Below, piece after piece: positions 8,922 to 18,540 of a DNA stretch of 64,000 nt; position 1 is the stretch's first letter; every line of letters starts with the position of its first letter. The position numbers were made by a program, and so were the translations under genes. The DNA is taken from contig NZ_WNKX01000002.1 in the NCBI RefSeq assembly GCF_009720745.1, positions 124,001 through 188,000 of the forward strand. Reading direction: 5' to 3'. The notes under the pieces were generated by a model. That model worked only from the letters and a program-made list of their open reading frames with translations, did not search any database and was not told where the DNA came from. The DNA is from Massilia eburnea (GTDB lineage: Bacteria; Pseudomonadota; Gammaproteobacteria; Burkholderiales; Burkholderiaceae_D).

Positions 8922-9281
8922 TTATATGGCGGTGGGTGGTGCTTCGTACGTATCCGGGAAATGCTTGATGGCCGCATGATTGTGGTTCTGCACACGGTCT
9001 TTGTACTTCATGACCTGGCGATCCAGTTTATCAATCAGGGTGTCGATGGCGGCGTAGAGATCTTGCGACAGGCTTTCGACGTAAACAGTTTTGCCAGACA
9101 TGCGCAGGTTGATTTCCGCTTTCTGGCGTTTCTCTTTCTCGGTGAGGTTATCTACAGTCAGGATGACAGCAATATCGATTACTTGATCGAAATGGCGCTT
9201 GACTCGTTCCAGCTTGTTCTGAACGTACTCGCGAATGGCCGGGGTCACTTCGACATGATGTCCACTGATGGTGAGATTCAT
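8922..9281 (-). CDS. hpf: Ribosome hibernation promoting factor (short form)
   Basis: This 119-residue protein starts [20 protein letters not shown], the standard HPF/YfiA opening, and has the length of the short gammaproteobacterial/betaproteobacterial type without the C-terminal dimerisation domain. It binds the 30S subunit and promotes 100S dimer formation in stationary phase. The ATG at 9281 follows AGGAG by about five bases; an in-frame GTG six bases upstream is less likely. It lies 72 bases downstream of rpoN, the classical arrangement, but is not followed by ptsN here. Confidence 0.95.
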   Translation of the reverse strand: MNLTISGHHVEVTPAIREYVQNKLERVKRHFDQVIDIAVILTVDNLTEKEKRQKAEINLRMSGKTVYVESLSQDLYAAIDTLIDKLDRQVMKYKDRVQNHNHAAIKHFPDTYEAPPTAI

Positions 9282-9353
9282 ACACACTCCTAAAGATGAT
9301 GTCGCTCTCGAGTTCGTACGCGCCGTGGCGCACAGAGGAACCCATGCACTGCA

Positions 9354-10847
9354 CTACAAAGATTTGCGGAGGCTTACCGGAGGGATTTTCAACGCTTCTC
9401 GATATTTGGCAACAGTCCGTCGCGCAATCACCATGCCTTGTTCTCCCAGCATGTCCGCAATCTTACTGTCGGATAAAGGATTTTTCGGGTCTTCTGCTCC
9501 TGTCAATTGCACGATCAGTGCCCGTATCGCGGTCGATGAAGCCTCACCCCCAGCTTCGGTCGCGACGTGGCTACCAAAGAAATATTTCAACTCAAACATG
9601 CCATGCGGGGTGAGCATATATTTTTGAGTTGTTACGCGAGAAATAGTGCTCTCGTGTAGTCCCAGTGTATCAGCAATTTCACGCAACACAAGGGGCCTCA
9701 TGGCGACCGCGCCATGGCTGAAAAAATTCTTTTGTCTTTCTACTATCGCTTCCGCTACGCGCAGGATGGTGTCAAAGCGCTGGCGCATATTTTTGATCAG
9801 CCATTTTGCTTCCTGCAGCTGGCCGTTCATCTGCGACTCGCCCTTGCCCTGCTTGAGCAGGTTGGCGTACAGCGCATTCACGCGCAGGCGCGGCACCACA
9901 TCGTTATTGAGCGTGACCAGCCAGCCGTTGCGGCCCTTCTTCACGATCACGTCGGGCACGACGTAATCGGATTCGCCGGACGCGAACTCGGCGCCCGGAT
10001 GCGGATTGCACTGGCGGATCACGCACTGCGCCTCGCGCAAGTCTTCGTCGTCGCAGTCGAGCGCTTTTTTCAGCTTGTTGAATTCGCGCTGGGCGAACCA
10101 GGTCAGGTATTTCTCCACGATCAGCAGGGCCATGCGGCGCGTCACCAGCGGTACGCCGGGCATGCGCTTGATCTGCAGCGCCAGGCACTCCGAGGCATTG
10201 CGCGCAGCGACGCCGGGCGGGTCGAAGCTTTGCAGCAGCACCAGGCTGCAGCGCAGGTCATCCAGTTCGATTTCCAGCTCGGGCGGCAGGCGCTCATGGA
10301 TTTCTTCCAGCGGTTCTTCCAGGTAGCCGTTGTCGTCCAGTGCGTCGATGATCATTTCCATCAGGGCACGGTCGCGCGGCTCCTGCACCGTCACGCGCAT
10401 CTGTTCCAGCAGGTGTTCACGCAGGGTGCAGCCGGAGGCTTCCAGCTGCGGGCGGCTGTCTTCGTCATCGGCGGACTTGCTGCCGGAGCTGCTGCTCCAG
10501 TCGCCATCGTCGCCGCCGTTGCTGCCTTCGCCTTCGCCGCCTTCATAGCCTTCGCCTTCGGCGGCGGCCGCCGTTTCGCCGCCTTCGCCTGGCGGGCCTT
10601 CTTGCGCAGGCGTGGCGGGACCTTCCGCGCCATTGCCGCTGCCCTGGCTGATGGCGCCATCGGCCAGCAGGCGCACCGAGTGGTCGAGCGGATCGTCGAG
10701 GCGCTCCAGCATGGGATTGTCGCCAAGCAGCTGTTCCAACTCCTGGTGCAGCTCCAGCGTGGACAGCTGCAGCAGGCGGATGGATTGTTGCAGCTGCGGC
10801 GTCAGCGCCAGGTGTTGCGAGGTTCGCAGTTGCAGTGTTTGTTTCAT
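9354..10847 (-). CDS. rpoN: RNA polymerase sigma-54 factor
   Basis: This 497-residue protein has the glutamine-rich activator-interaction region at residues 1-50 ([20 protein letters not shown]) and a long acidic, glycine/alanine-rich linker at about 60-145. The core-binding domain follows, and the DNA-binding domain ends in the RpoN box [12 protein letters not shown] near the C-terminus. It directs polymerase to -24/-12 promoters with enhancer-binding ATPases. Genes for type IV pili are present in the same window and are sigma-54-dependent in some relatives. It starts 9 bases after the lptB stop. Confidence 0.97.
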   Translation of the reverse strand: MKQTLQLRTSQHLALTPQLQQSIRLLQLSTLELHQELEQLLGDNPMLERLDDPLDHSVRLLADGAISQGSGNGAEGPATPAQEGPPGEGGETAAAAEGEGYEGGEGEGSNGGDDGDWSSSSGSKSADDEDSRPQLEASGCTLREHLLEQMRVTVQEPRDRALMEMIIDALDDNGYLEEPLEEIHERLPPELEIELDDLRCSLVLLQSFDPPGVAARNASECLALQIKRMPGVPLVTRRMALLIVEKYLTWFAQREFNKLKKALDCDDEDLREAQCVIRQCNPHPGAEFASGESDYVVPDVIVKKGRNGWLVTLNNDVVPRLRVNALYANLLKQGKGESQMNGQLQEAKWLIKNMRQRFDTILRVAEAIVERQKNFFSHGAVAMRPLVLREIADTLGLHESTISRVTTQKYMLTPHGMFELKYFFGSHVATEAGGEASSTAIRALIVQLTGAEDPKNPLSDSKIADMLGEQGMVIARRTVAKYREALKIPPVSLRKSL

Positions 10848-10856
10848 GACTTTCGC

Positions 10857-11612
10857 TTACATGCGGAAGTGTTCGCCGAGATACACGCGGCGCACGGATT
10901 CGTTGGCAATGATGTCGTCAGGACGTCCTGAAGCCAGCACAGCGCCCTGGTTGATGATGTAGGCGCGGTCGCAGATGCCGAGGGTCTCCCGCACATTATG
11001 GTCGGTGATCAGCACGCCGATATTGCGCTCCTTCAGGAAACGCACGATTCGTTGGATTTCGATCACGGCAATCGGGTCGACACCGGCGAACGGTTCGTCC
11101 AGCAGCACGAAGCGCGGGTTGGTGGCCAGGGCGCGTGCGATCTCCACGCGGCGCCGCTCGCCGCCGGAGAGGGACAGGGCCGGGTTCTCGCGCAGCTTTT
11201 CGATCTGCAGGTCCGCCAGCAGCGCTTCCAGGCGCTGGTCGATCTCGGCCTTGCTGAGCGGCTTGCCGTCGACCCTCTGGATCTCCAGCACGGCGCGGAT
11301 GTTCTCTTCCACCGTCAGCTTGCGGAACACCGACGCTTCCTGCGGCAGGTAGGACAGGCCCAGCGTGGCGCGCTTGTGGATCGGCAGGCTCGACACGTCG
11401 ATGCCGCCGATATCGATGGTGCCGGCGTCGGAAGCCACCAGGCCCACGATCATGTAAAAGGACGTGGTCTTGCCGGCGCCGTTGGGGCCCAGCAGGCCAA
11501 CCACTTCGCCGCAGTCGACTTGCAGCGAGACGTCGTGCACTACCTGGCGCTTGCCATAGGTTTTCTGGAGGCCGCGCACGACCAGCGTGCTTGCACAGGA
11601 ATTTGCTTGCAT
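10857..11612 (-). CDS. lptB: LPS export ABC transporter ATP-binding protein LptB
   Basis: This 251-residue ABC ATPase has Walker A GPNGAGKT, signature LSGGERRR, Walker B RFVLLDEP and the H-loop ITDHNVRET, all as in LptB. It powers extraction of lipopolysaccharide from the inner membrane with LptF/LptG, which are not in this window. It lies 2 bases after lptA and 9 bases before rpoN on the same strand, so it belongs to the kdsD-kdsC-lptC-lptA-lptB-rpoN-hpf run. Confidence 0.97.
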   Translation of the reverse strand: MQANSCASTLVVRGLQKTYGKRQVVHDVSLQVDCGEVVGLLGPNGAGKTTSFYMIVGLVASDAGTIDIGGIDVSSLPIHKRATLGLSYLPQEASVFRKLTVEENIRAVLEIQRVDGKPLSKAEIDQRLEALLADLQIEKLRENPALSLSGGERRRVEIARALATNPRFVLLDEPFAGVDPIAVIEIQRIVRFLKERNIGVLITDHNVRETLGICDRAYIINQGAVLASGRPDDIIANESVRRVYLGEHFRM

Positions 11613-11614
11613 GC

Positions 11615-12244
11615 TTACTTCTTCTCCGGCGAGGTAGGAGGCGTGGTGAGTGGCGTCGTGGCAGGCGTGGCCGGCTGCGCGGCCGGCTTGGCAGCTGGCG
11701 GCGTGGCAGGAGGTTCGGTGCGCGATGGCTGGATCACCATGGTGCCGCGGCCGCCGCCCGGCTTGCTCTCACCGGTGGCGGTATTGCGCACGCTGAAGAA
11801 TTCCTTCCGGCTGTCATAGGAGATGAACTCGCCCTGCACTTCGTCGTTCTGCTTGCCGCCTTCCAGGCGACGGATCGTGGCCTTGGCGAACATCTTCACC
11901 AGCTCGGCCTGCTCGTCGTATTCGATGCGGTCGGCGTCACCCTCCACCCACTGGTCGCCGGCGCCGTCGCGCTTCTGGCGGAAGGTCGCTTTTTTGCCGT
12001 CGCCAAACAGGGTCACCTGCTGGAAGCCTTCCGGCGACTGCTTGACGAAGGCGCGTTCGGCCGTCATTTTCAGGGTGCCGCGCGTGAGCACGACGCCGCC
12101 ATTCAGCACCGTCACTTGCTTGACATCGTCAATGTCGAGCGAGCCATAGCTGATGTTGGTCGGTTTGTAAGAATCGGCCTTTTCTGCCAGTGCAGGCTCG
12201 GCTACGCAAAGCAGCAGGGCGGCCGACAACAGTAGTCGTTTCAT
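11615..12244 (-). CDS. lptA: Lipopolysaccharide transport periplasmic protein LptA
   Basis: This 209-residue protein has a Sec signal peptide ([20 protein letters not shown]) and then the OstA-like jellyroll region, which bridges LPS across the periplasm between LptC and LptD. The tail (about the last 40 residues) is proline/alanine-rich and probably disordered. AAGGA sits directly against the ATG at 12250 but six bases from the one at 12244, so I chose the latter. It follows lptC by a dozen bases. Confidence 0.95.
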   Translation of the reverse strand: MKRLLLSAALLLCVAEPALAEKADSYKPTNISYGSLDIDDVKQVTVLNGGVVLTRGTLKMTAERAFVKQSPEGFQQVTLFGDGKKATFRQKRDGAGDQWVEGDADRIEYDEQAELVKMFAKATIRRLEGGKQNDEVQGEFISYDSRKEFFSVRNTATGESKPGGGRGTMVIQPSRTEPPATPPAAKPAAQPATPATTPLTTPPTSPEKK

Positions 12245-12256
12245 TTTCATTCCTTT

Positions 12257-12850
12257 TTATTGTGCCTTGGGCGGCAGCACCAGCGTGCCGGCGCCTTGCA
12301 GGTGAACTTCGCGCGTTGCATTGTTGGCGCGCATGCTGTTGGCGGTGGCAGTCGCGTCGCCGAGTTTCATTTTCACGGGCAGGTCGGTTTCCATGCGATC
12401 CTCGTCGGGGAAGACCACCAGTTTTTCCGTTGCCATGTGCATGGCTTGCGCATCCGGCGCCGCCGCGCGGTCGATGGTGACGGTGCCGTTCAGGGTGACG
12501 CGGCTATTGCCCTGGTCCACGCGCGCCGTTTGCGACAGGATTTCCATCGGCGGCTTGTCGCTGGCCAGGCTGTGCACGCGCGGCTTGTCGATCACCGACG
12601 AATCGTCGATCGGACGGTGCGTCAGCTTGTCGCCGGCAATGATGTAGCTTGGCTTGCCCTCCTTCGACATGTGCACGAAGGAGAAGTTTTCGATGATGTA
12701 ATCGGGCTCATTGGCACGCTTGTCGGCCTGAATCTGCTCGCCCGCCCGGTTCAGCAACTGGAGCAGGTAGAAGCTGCCGAGCGCCGCCGTCAGCACCAGG
12801 ACCATGCCGACTGAAAGGCGGAAGCGGTGGGCTATCCTCTGGTTGCGCAT
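12257..12850 (-). CDS. lptC: LPS export system protein LptC
   Basis: This 197-residue protein has one N-terminal membrane anchor (about residues 13-33) followed by a periplasmic LptC/OstA-like beta-jellyroll domain. It accepts LPS from the LptBFG complex and passes it to LptA. An AGGAG site precedes the ATG. The gene lies 12 bases after kdsC and 12 before lptA, as in other Burkholderiales. Confidence 0.93.
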   Translation of the reverse strand: MRNQRIAHRFRLSVGMVLVLTAALGSFYLLQLLNRAGEQIQADKRANEPDYIIENFSFVHMSKEGKPSYIIAGDKLTHRPIDDSSVIDKPRVHSLASDKPPMEILSQTARVDQGNSRVTLNGTVTIDRAAAPDAQAMHMATEKLVVFPDEDRMETDLPVKMKLGDATATANSMRANNATREVHLQGAGTLVLPPKAQ

Positions 12851-12862
12851 CGCTTGCTCCTC

Positions 12863-13399
12863 TTACACCAGGAACTGCGCCATGACGCGTTCGTAATTGC
12901 CGGTAGCGTGCAGCACGAATTCGCAGGCTTCGCGCACCGCGCCGCGGCCGCCCGCCGCTTCGGTGATGTAATGGGCGTGCTGCTGCGCTTCCTTGCGGCC
13001 GTTCGGCACGCTCACGGCAAAGCCGACGCGGCGCAGCAGGGGCAGGTCCACCACGTCGTCGCCGATGAAGGCGACCTGCTCTTCGCCCAGGCCCAATTCG
13101 TTCAGCAGGGCTTTAAATGGGGTCAGCTTGTCGTGGCCGCCCTGGTGCACGTATTCGATGCCCAGGTCCTTGGCGCGCGCCAGCACGATGGGGGTGCGGC
13201 GCGCGCTGATGATGGCGGTCTTGATGCCCGCTTCCTGCAGCAGCTTGATACCCAGGCCGTCGTGCACATTGAAGGTCTTGACCGTTTCACCGTCGGCGCC
13301 ATAGGTCAGGCTGCCGTCCGTCAGCACGCCGTCGACGTCGAAGATGAACAGGCGTACCTTGGCGGCGCGGGCGGCCAGGTCTTCGCTCTTGATACTCAT
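12863..13399 (-). CDS. kdsC: 3-deoxy-D-manno-octulosonate 8-phosphate phosphatase KdsC
   Basis: This 178-residue HAD-family phosphatase has the nucleophile motif with Asp21 and Asp23 (FIFDVDGVLTDG) and the later IGDDVVDLP metal motif. It removes the phosphate from KDO-8-P in lipopolysaccharide core synthesis. The ATG at 13399 shares one base with the kdsD stop (TGATG), which decides the start even though the frame runs open antisense-free far upstream inside kdsD. Length is normal for the family. Confidence 0.96.
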   Translation of the reverse strand: MSIKSEDLAARAAKVRLFIFDVDGVLTDGSLTYGADGETVKTFNVHDGLGIKLLQEAGIKTAIISARRTPIVLARAKDLGIEYVHQGGHDKLTPFKALLNELGLGEEQVAFIGDDVVDLPLLRRVGFAVSVPNGRKEAQQHAHYITEAAGGRGAVREACEFVLHATGNYERVMAQFLV

Positions 13400-14421
13400 C
13401 AGATCACCTTGGCGCGGGTCAGGTCGTGGATGTGCAGCGCGCCGACCAGCGTGCCGTCCGGGTCCACCACCAGCATCTGGTTGATGCGGAATTCTTCCAT
13501 CACCGCCACGGCGTCCACCGCCAGCTGGTCGGGGCCGATCGTGCGCGGGTTCAGGTGCATCACGTCCTTGATCACGACCTTGGTGAAGTCCTGCACCTTC
13601 TCGATCATGCGGCGCAGGTCGCCGTCGGTGAAGACGCCGACCGGCTTGTTGCCGGCGTCGACAACGGCGGTCATGCCCATGCCCTTCTGGGTGATTTCCA
13701 GCAGGGCGTCCGGCAGGCGCGTCTCCAGGCCCACAGCCGGGATGGCGGCATCCTTGCGCATCACGTCGCGCACATGGGTCAGCAGGCGGCGGCCCAGGGC
13801 GCCGCCAGGATGGGAGCGGGCGAAATCTTCTTCCTTGAAGCCGCGCAGCTCCAGCAGCGCCACGGCGATCGCGTCGCCCAGCGCCAGCGTGACGGTGGTG
13901 GAAGCGGTCGGGGCCAGGTTCATCGGGCAGGCTTCCTTGGCCACGGAGACGTCCAGGTGCACGTCGGCCAGCTTGGCCAGGCTCGAGGTCGGCTTGCCGG
14001 TCATGGCGATCACGTGGCCGCCCATGCGCTTGACCACCGGCAGGATGGCCATCAGTTCGGCCGCTTCGCCGGAATAGGAAATGGCGATCACCACGTCTTC
14101 CGGGGTCACCATGCCCAGGTCGCCGTGCGCCGCTTCGGCCGGATGCACGAACAGGGCCGGGGTACCGGTGGATGCCAGCGTGGCGGCGATTTTCTTGCCG
14201 ATATGGCCAGACTTGCCGATGCCGGAGACCACCACGCGGCCCTTGCATTGCAGCAACAAGGACACGGCCTGGCCCACGGTCTCGTCGTTGGCCAGGCGCG
14301 CGTTCAGCGCGGCCAGGGCGTCGGTCTCGATCTGCAGGGCCTCGCGCGCCAGTTCCAGGGCGCGGGTTGCGGTCTTGGCATCAAAAGATTTCAGCATTGT
14401 TTTTTCATGGGTTACACTCAT
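13399..14421 (-). CDS. kdsD: D-arabinose 5-phosphate isomerase KdsD
   Basis: This 340-residue protein has an N-terminal SIS sugar isomerase domain (about 30-200; GIGKSGHIGKK and AAHGDLG motifs) and two C-terminal CBS domains. It interconverts ribulose 5-phosphate and arabinose 5-phosphate, the first step to KDO. It heads the kdsD-kdsC-lpt run. No Shine-Dalgarno site is visible, and a TATACT element sits so close upstream that the message could be leaderless. A second ATG eight codons in is the alternative start. It is divergent from the antiporter gene across 57 bases. Confidence 0.95.
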   Translation of the reverse strand: MSVTHEKTMLKSFDAKTATRALELAREALQIETDALAALNARLANDETVGQAVSLLLQCKGRVVVSGIGKSGHIGKKIAATLASTGTPALFVHPAEAAHGDLGMVTPEDVVIAISYSGEAAELMAILPVVKRMGGHVIAMTGKPTSSLAKLADVHLDVSVAKEACPMNLAPTASTTVTLALGDAIAVALLELRGFKEEDFARSHPGGALGRRLLTHVRDVMRKDAAIPAVGLETRLPDALLEITQKGMGMTAVVDAGNKPVGVFTDGDLRRMIEKVQDFTKVVIKDVMHLNPRTIGPDQLAVDAVAVMEEFRINQMLVVDPDGTLVGALHIHDLTRAKVI

Positions 14422-14426
14422 GCCCG

Positions 14427-14432
14427 AAGTAT
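14427..14432 (-). promoter_or_regulatory. Candidate -10 element for kdsD
   Basis: TATACT on the minus strand ends only five bases before the kdsD ATG; transcription starting about seven bases downstream of it would begin at or near the start codon. No good -35 hexamer is visible at 16-18 bases, only a T-rich stretch. This is a weak, position-based call. Confidence 0.3.
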
Positions 14433-14478
14433 AGCCGAATTAGATAAGCAAAAAACTTGCCAGACGAAACAACAACGG

Positions 14479-16458
14479 ATGTTCACACCCCTTGAACTGA
14501 CCCTCCTCCTCCTGGGCAGCGCCGTGTTAGGCGTGGTGGCCTTCCGCATGATGCATTTACCGCCGATGCTGGGCTACCTGGCTGTCGGCATCCTGCTCGG
14601 CCCCCACGCCATGGGGCTGGCCGAGCAAAGCCACGCCACCGAGCTGCTGGGCGAATTCGGGGTGGTGTTCCTGATGTTCTCGATCGGACTGGAGTTCTCC
14701 CTGCCCAAGCTGAAGGCCATGCGCTCCGTCGTGTTCGGGCTGGGTATGGCGCAGGTGGTGCTGACCATTGCCGCCACCATGGTGTTTGGCTGGATCATCC
14801 ACTTCATGCTGCCGGCCTCGATCCACCTCGGCTGGCAGGCCTCGTTTGCACTGGGCGGCGCGCTGTCCATGTCCTCCACCGCGATTGTGGTCAAATTGCT
14901 CACGGAACGGCTGGAACTGGAAAGCGAGCATGGGCGCAAGATCATCGGCATCCTGCTGTTCCAGGATTTGGCGGTGGTGCCGTTGCTGATCCTGATTCCG
15001 GCTCTGGCCCAGAATCCGGCCGACCTGCCCAAGACCCTGGGCCTGGCGGCGCTGAAGGCAGCCGTGGTGCTGATCCTGCTGCTGTTCCTGGGCCAGAAGG
15101 TGATGCGCAAGTGGTTCACCATTGTCGTGCTGCGCCGCTCGCAGGAACTGTTCATGCTCAACCTCCTGCTGGTGACGCTGGGTGCGGCCTGGATCACCGA
15201 GCAGGCCGGCCTGTCGATGGCGCTGGGCGCCTTTGTGGCGGGCATGCTGATTTCCGAGACCGAATACAAGCACCAGGTGGAAGAGGACATCAAGCCCTTC
15301 CGCGACGTGCTGCTTGGCCTGTTCTTCATCACCGTCGGCATGCTGCTCAATGCGCGCGTGGTGCTGGAGAACTGGTGGCTGGTGCTGGTGCTGTTGACCG
15401 GCCCGGTGCTGCTCAAATTTGCCCTGATCGCGGGCCTGGCGCGCCTGTTTGGCGCCTCCACCTCGACTTCCATGCGTACCGGCCTGGCACTGGCGCAGGC
15501 GGGCGAATTCGGCTTCGTGCTGCTGAACGTGGTGGGCGGCATGCAGCTGGTCGATCCCTTCGTGGTGCAGGTGGTGCTGGCCTCGATGGTGCTGTCGATG
15601 CTGCTGGCGCCCTTCCTGATCGAGCATTCGGACAAGATCGTGCTGAAGTTCTCCGCCAACGAATGGATGATGCAGTCGCTGAACCTGACCAATATCGCGG
15701 CGCGCACGATGTCGGCGCAAAAGCATGTGATCGTGGCGGGCTTTGGCCGCTCCGGCCAGTCGCTGGCGACCCTGCTGACTGAGGAGAAAATTCCTTACCA
15801 GGCGCTGGACCTGGATCCGATGCGGGTGCAGGAAGCGCAGAATGCCGGCGCCAACGTATCCTACGGCGATGCGGCGCGGCGCGAGTCGCTGGTGGCGGCG
15901 GGCATCAAGCGGGCGTCGGCGGTGGTGATTACCTATGCTTCGACGCCCTCCGCATTGAAGGTGCTGCACCTGGTGCACGAGCTGGCGCCGGAGTTGCCGG
16001 TGATCGTGCGCTCGCATGATGATTCGGACCTCGACCGGCTGAAGGAAGCCGGCGCGGCGGAGGTGGTGCCTGAGCTGATGGAGGGCTCGCTGATGCTGGC
16101 TTCCCATGCGCTGGTGATGCTGGGCGTCCCGCTGCGGCGCGTGGTGCACCGCGTGCAGCGCGCGCGTGAGGAGCGGTATGCGTCTTTGCGCGGCTACTTC
16201 CACGGCGCCAGCGATAGCGGCGAGGAGGCGGAGATGGTGCGCTTGCATTCGGTGCCGCTGGGGGAGCAGGCTTCTTGCATCGGCAAGTGCGTGCGGGACT
16301 TGCGGCTGGATGAAAACGGCGCTGAGATTTCGGCGATCCGGCGCGGCAAGACGCGGCTGGAGGCTGAACCGGGCATGACGCTGGAAGCTGGGGATGTGGT
16401 GGTGTTGCGCGGCACGGCGGAAGAGGTGGCGCGCACGGAAAGCGATTTGCTGGCCTGA
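14479..16458 (+). CDS. CPA2-family monovalent cation:proton antiporter (KefB/KefC-like)
   Basis: This 659-residue protein has about twelve membrane segments in the first 390 residues (LPPMLGYLAVGILLGPHAMG is the typical opening). A TrkA-N/RCK Rossmann domain begins near residue 413 (VIVAGFGRSGQSL), and a C-terminal TrkA-C domain starts near 575 (VPLGEQASCIGKCV). It probably exchanges K+ or Na+ for H+ under nucleotide control. Its place next to kdsD is typical of the group. The upstream frame is open over kdsD antisense, but the ATG at 14479 puts the first membrane helix at the N-terminus. The ribosome site is weak. Confidence 0.9.
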   Translation: MFTPLELTLLLLGSAVLGVVAFRMMHLPPMLGYLAVGILLGPHAMGLAEQSHATELLGEFGVVFLMFSIGLEFSLPKLKAMRSVVFGLGMAQVVLTIAATMVFGWIIHFMLPASIHLGWQASFALGGALSMSSTAIVVKLLTERLELESEHGRKIIGILLFQDLAVVPLLILIPALAQNPADLPKTLGLAALKAAVVLILLLFLGQKVMRKWFTIVVLRRSQELFMLNLLLVTLGAAWITEQAGLSMALGAFVAGMLISETEYKHQVEEDIKPFRDVLLGLFFITVGMLLNARVVLENWWLVLVLLTGPVLLKFALIAGLARLFGASTSTSMRTGLALAQAGEFGFVLLNVVGGMQLVDPFVVQVVLASMVLSMLLAPFLIEHSDKIVLKFSANEWMMQSLNLTNIAARTMSAQKHVIVAGFGRSGQSLATLLTEEKIPYQALDLDPMRVQEAQNAGANVSYGDAARRESLVAAGIKRASAVVITYASTPSALKVLHLVHELAPELPVIVRSHDDSDLDRLKEAGAAEVVPELMEGSLMLASHALVMLGVPLRRVVHRVQRAREERYASLRGYFHGASDSGEEAEMVRLHSVPLGEQASCIGKCVRDLRLDENGAEISAIRRGKTRLEAEPGMTLEAGDVVVLRGTAEEVARTESDLLA

Positions 16459-16510
16459 ACCGGTAAACCGTTGCCTGACCCACGGGGTCAGACATCGGGG
16501 TACCGGTTTT
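16459..16510. repeat. Nested palindromic REP-like element between convergent genes
   Basis: An outer inverted repeat (AACCGGTA ... TACCGGTT) encloses an inner perfect hairpin CTGACCC-ACG-GGGTCAG. The element begins right after the stop codon of the antiporter gene and its outer arm runs into the stop codon of the convergent GGDEF gene. It shares its core and layout with elements at 18541 and 58298. It may serve as a bidirectional terminator, though no T-run is present. Confidence 0.7.
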
Positions 16511-17649
16511 CAGGCAGCAAACCGGATCACGCGATTACGCCCGCCTTCCTTAGCCTGGTACAAAGCCTCATCCGCCTGCTCAATCAGCTGCGCCGCCTGT
16601 TCCTCCGGTTTGCCATCGGCCGGCACCTGCGCCAGGCTGGACACGCCGACAGAGGCCGTAATCGACACCTTCACCCCATGCGACAGCTCGATCATGCTGG
16701 CCGCAATCCCCGCGCGGATGCGCTCGGCCACATACGCCGCGCTTTCCAGGTCCGCATCAATCAGCAGCACCACGAACTCTTCACCGCCAAAACGCGCCAG
16801 CGCGTCCGACAGCCGCAGCTCCGCCTTGATCCGGTTGGCCACCTCACGCAGCACCTCGTCGCCGCCGCCATGGCCGACCGTATCGTTGACCCGCTTGAAG
16901 TGATCGATATCGATGTACATGAACGACACCGGATACGACTGCCGGCGCGCCCGCGAAATCTCTTCCAGCAGGCGCCGATCCACATAGCGCCGGTTGAACA
17001 CGCCGGTCAGCGCGTCGGTCAGCCCCATGTACTTCAGCATCTCATTGGAGATCACGTTCTCCAGGCAGATGGCAATGATGGAGGCCATGTGCTCGACGAA
17101 ATCGGTGCCCAGGCTGGGCGAGAAACGCGTCGGATCCGCGCTGCCCAGGTTCAGCGAGCCAATCAGGCGCTTGTTGCGCAGCAGCGGCACCACACCCACG
17201 CTTTGCAGGCGCGCGCCCGGCCGCGGGAACTGGCGCGCATGCTTCTGCGCGTCGAACATGCCAAGTTGTGGCTTGGGTGCTTGGCCCGGCTCGAGATCGA
17301 AGGCCAGCTCCGAAACATCCGGCACAAACACCAGGTCGGGGAATTCCGCGAAATCGACGCCCAGCTTTTCCATCACGGTGCGGATATCGTCGTCCACGTC
17401 GACCAGGGTCAAGGTGACCGCGTCCAGGTCGGAAATCACCGGCAGGGTGCGGAAGATGGTGCCAATCAGCTCGGGAAAGCTGGCCGCGCCAACGATTTCC
17501 AGGTCAAACGCCTGGTGGCGCATCATGATGGAGTGATTGCGTTCGGCCTGGTCGATCAGGTAGGCAAGACGGCCGCGCAGGGACTGGTTTTCCGCTGCCA
17601 GTTCCGCCTGCGACGGCTGTTTGCCCGTGATTTTCTGCGTGATCTCCAT
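16510..17649 (-). CDS. Diguanylate cyclase with N-terminal DUF484/GAF-like sensor domain
   Basis: This 379-residue cytoplasmic protein has an N-terminal coiled region (about 10-45), a DUF484/GAF-like domain (about 50-200) and a C-terminal GGDEF domain starting near DALTGVFNRRY. The active-site motif is GGEEF (RFGGEEFVVLL), so it should be an active c-di-GMP synthase. I see no RxxD inhibitory site immediately upstream. I chose ATG 17649; a TTG at 17703 would overlap the upstream MOSC gene. It lies 19 bases after that gene. The signal sensed is unknown. Confidence 0.88.
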   Translation of the reverse strand: MEITQKITGKQPSQAELAAENQSLRGRLAYLIDQAERNHSIMMRHQAFDLEIVGAASFPELIGTIFRTLPVISDLDAVTLTLVDVDDDIRTVMEKLGVDFAEFPDLVFVPDVSELAFDLEPGQAPKPQLGMFDAQKHARQFPRPGARLQSVGVVPLLRNKRLIGSLNLGSADPTRFSPSLGTDFVEHMASIIAICLENVISNEMLKYMGLTDALTGVFNRRYVDRRLLEEISRARRQSYPVSFMYIDIDHFKRVNDTVGHGGGDEVLREVANRIKAELRLSDALARFGGEEFVVLLIDADLESAAYVAERIRAGIAASMIELSHGVKVSITASVGVSSLAQVPADGKPEEQAAQLIEQADEALYQAKEGGRNRVIRFAA

Positions 17650-17668
17650 CGCCCGCCGCCATTCACTT

Positions 17669-18520
17669 CTAAAACGACAGTGTAACCGCGATTTGGTCGC
17701 CAACCGATAGTTTTAGGCCATCACCTGTTGTTACGATTGCATTCATGCCGAAACAGATGCCGCCATCGACTTCTTGCTTGGCGCGGTAGCTTTGCAGGAT
17801 GTCCAGCGGGTCGGGGCCGAATTCACCGGTAATCTGGTCGACCGAGGGCATGGGGCAGCGCGCGCAGGGCTTGACCGGCTTGAGGACGGCCTCGCCGATG
17901 CGGAATTCTTCGGTGTAGTCCTCTTCGAAGGCGTCCAGCTCGCCCACCACCAGGTTGGGGCGGAAGCGGTTCATGGGCAAGGGCTGCCGGCCTTGCTGCT
18001 GCAGCTTTTCATTGAGGTCTTGCAGCGAGCCTGTGCCGATCACCAGGATCGGGTAGCCGTCCGAGAACAGCGTCGGGTGCTGGTCGCCATTGGTCCATTT
18101 GCCGCTGGTCAGGCGCTTGGCGTTGGCGTGGAAGCGCACCAGGCGGCATTCGATGCCGAGGAATTTGCTGAACCAGGTCGCGGTAAGGTCGTCGCAGTCG
18201 TAGGCCAGAACCGTGTCGTCCCAGACCTGCACCTGCAGCGACGGTGCGCTATCGGGGTCGGGCAGGCCGAGGGGGATCTCCAGCTGCAGCATGCCGGGAG
18301 CGCGCAGCTCCATGGTTTCCGCTTTCAGGCGCGGCACGATCAGAGCCATGCGCGGGTGCTCGCGCTGGGTCAGCGCGATGCCGTTGGCGTCGACCAGCAT
18401 CCATTCGCGGTCGTAGATTTGCTCGGTCATCAGGCCGGCGCGGGTGAGCGTGGCGTGCTTCAGCGACAGGCCGGCGCAGGACTTGATCGGGTAGAGGGTG
18501 AGTTCGGAGATGAAGGGCAT
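17669..18520 (-). CDS. MOSC domain-containing protein (YcbX-like)
   Basis: This 283-residue protein has an N-terminal MOSC beta-barrel domain (MPFISELTLYPIKSCAG) and a C-terminal MOSC catalytic domain with the conserved Cys in the KPCARCPMP motif and the RFRPNLVV segment. Relatives such as YcbX and mARC use a molybdenum cofactor to reduce N-hydroxylated compounds. The ferredoxin domain of long YcbX forms is absent. I placed the start at 18520, where the family motif begins. It likely shares a transcript with the GGDEF gene. Confidence 0.85.
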   Translation of the reverse strand: MPFISELTLYPIKSCAGLSLKHATLTRAGLMTEQIYDREWMLVDANGIALTQREHPRMALIVPRLKAETMELRAPGMLQLEIPLGLPDPDSAPSLQVQVWDDTVLAYDCDDLTATWFSKFLGIECRLVRFHANAKRLTSGKWTNGDQHPTLFSDGYPILVIGTGSLQDLNEKLQQQGRQPLPMNRFRPNLVVGELDAFEEDYTEEFRIGEAVLKPVKPCARCPMPSVDQITGEFGPDPLDILQSYRAKQEVDGGICFGMNAIVTTGDGLKLSVGDQIAVTLSF

Positions 18521-18540
18521 AGTGCCCTGGAGTATGGCAG

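Noticed and set aside
10391..10726. Ala/Lys-rich frame inside rpoN that resembles a histone-like protein
   Set aside because: It is a shifted reading of the acidic low-complexity linker of sigma-54 and has no independent support.
13426..14478. An open frame running upstream of the antiporter over kdsD on the plus strand
   Set aside because: The extension is antisense to kdsD and His/Gln-rich. The antiporter's first membrane helix begins at the ATG at 14479.
14557..16248. A 563-codon frame on the minus strand within the antiporter gene
   Set aside because: His/Gln/Arg-rich shadow of a membrane protein gene; no motif, no ribosome site, no family resemblance.
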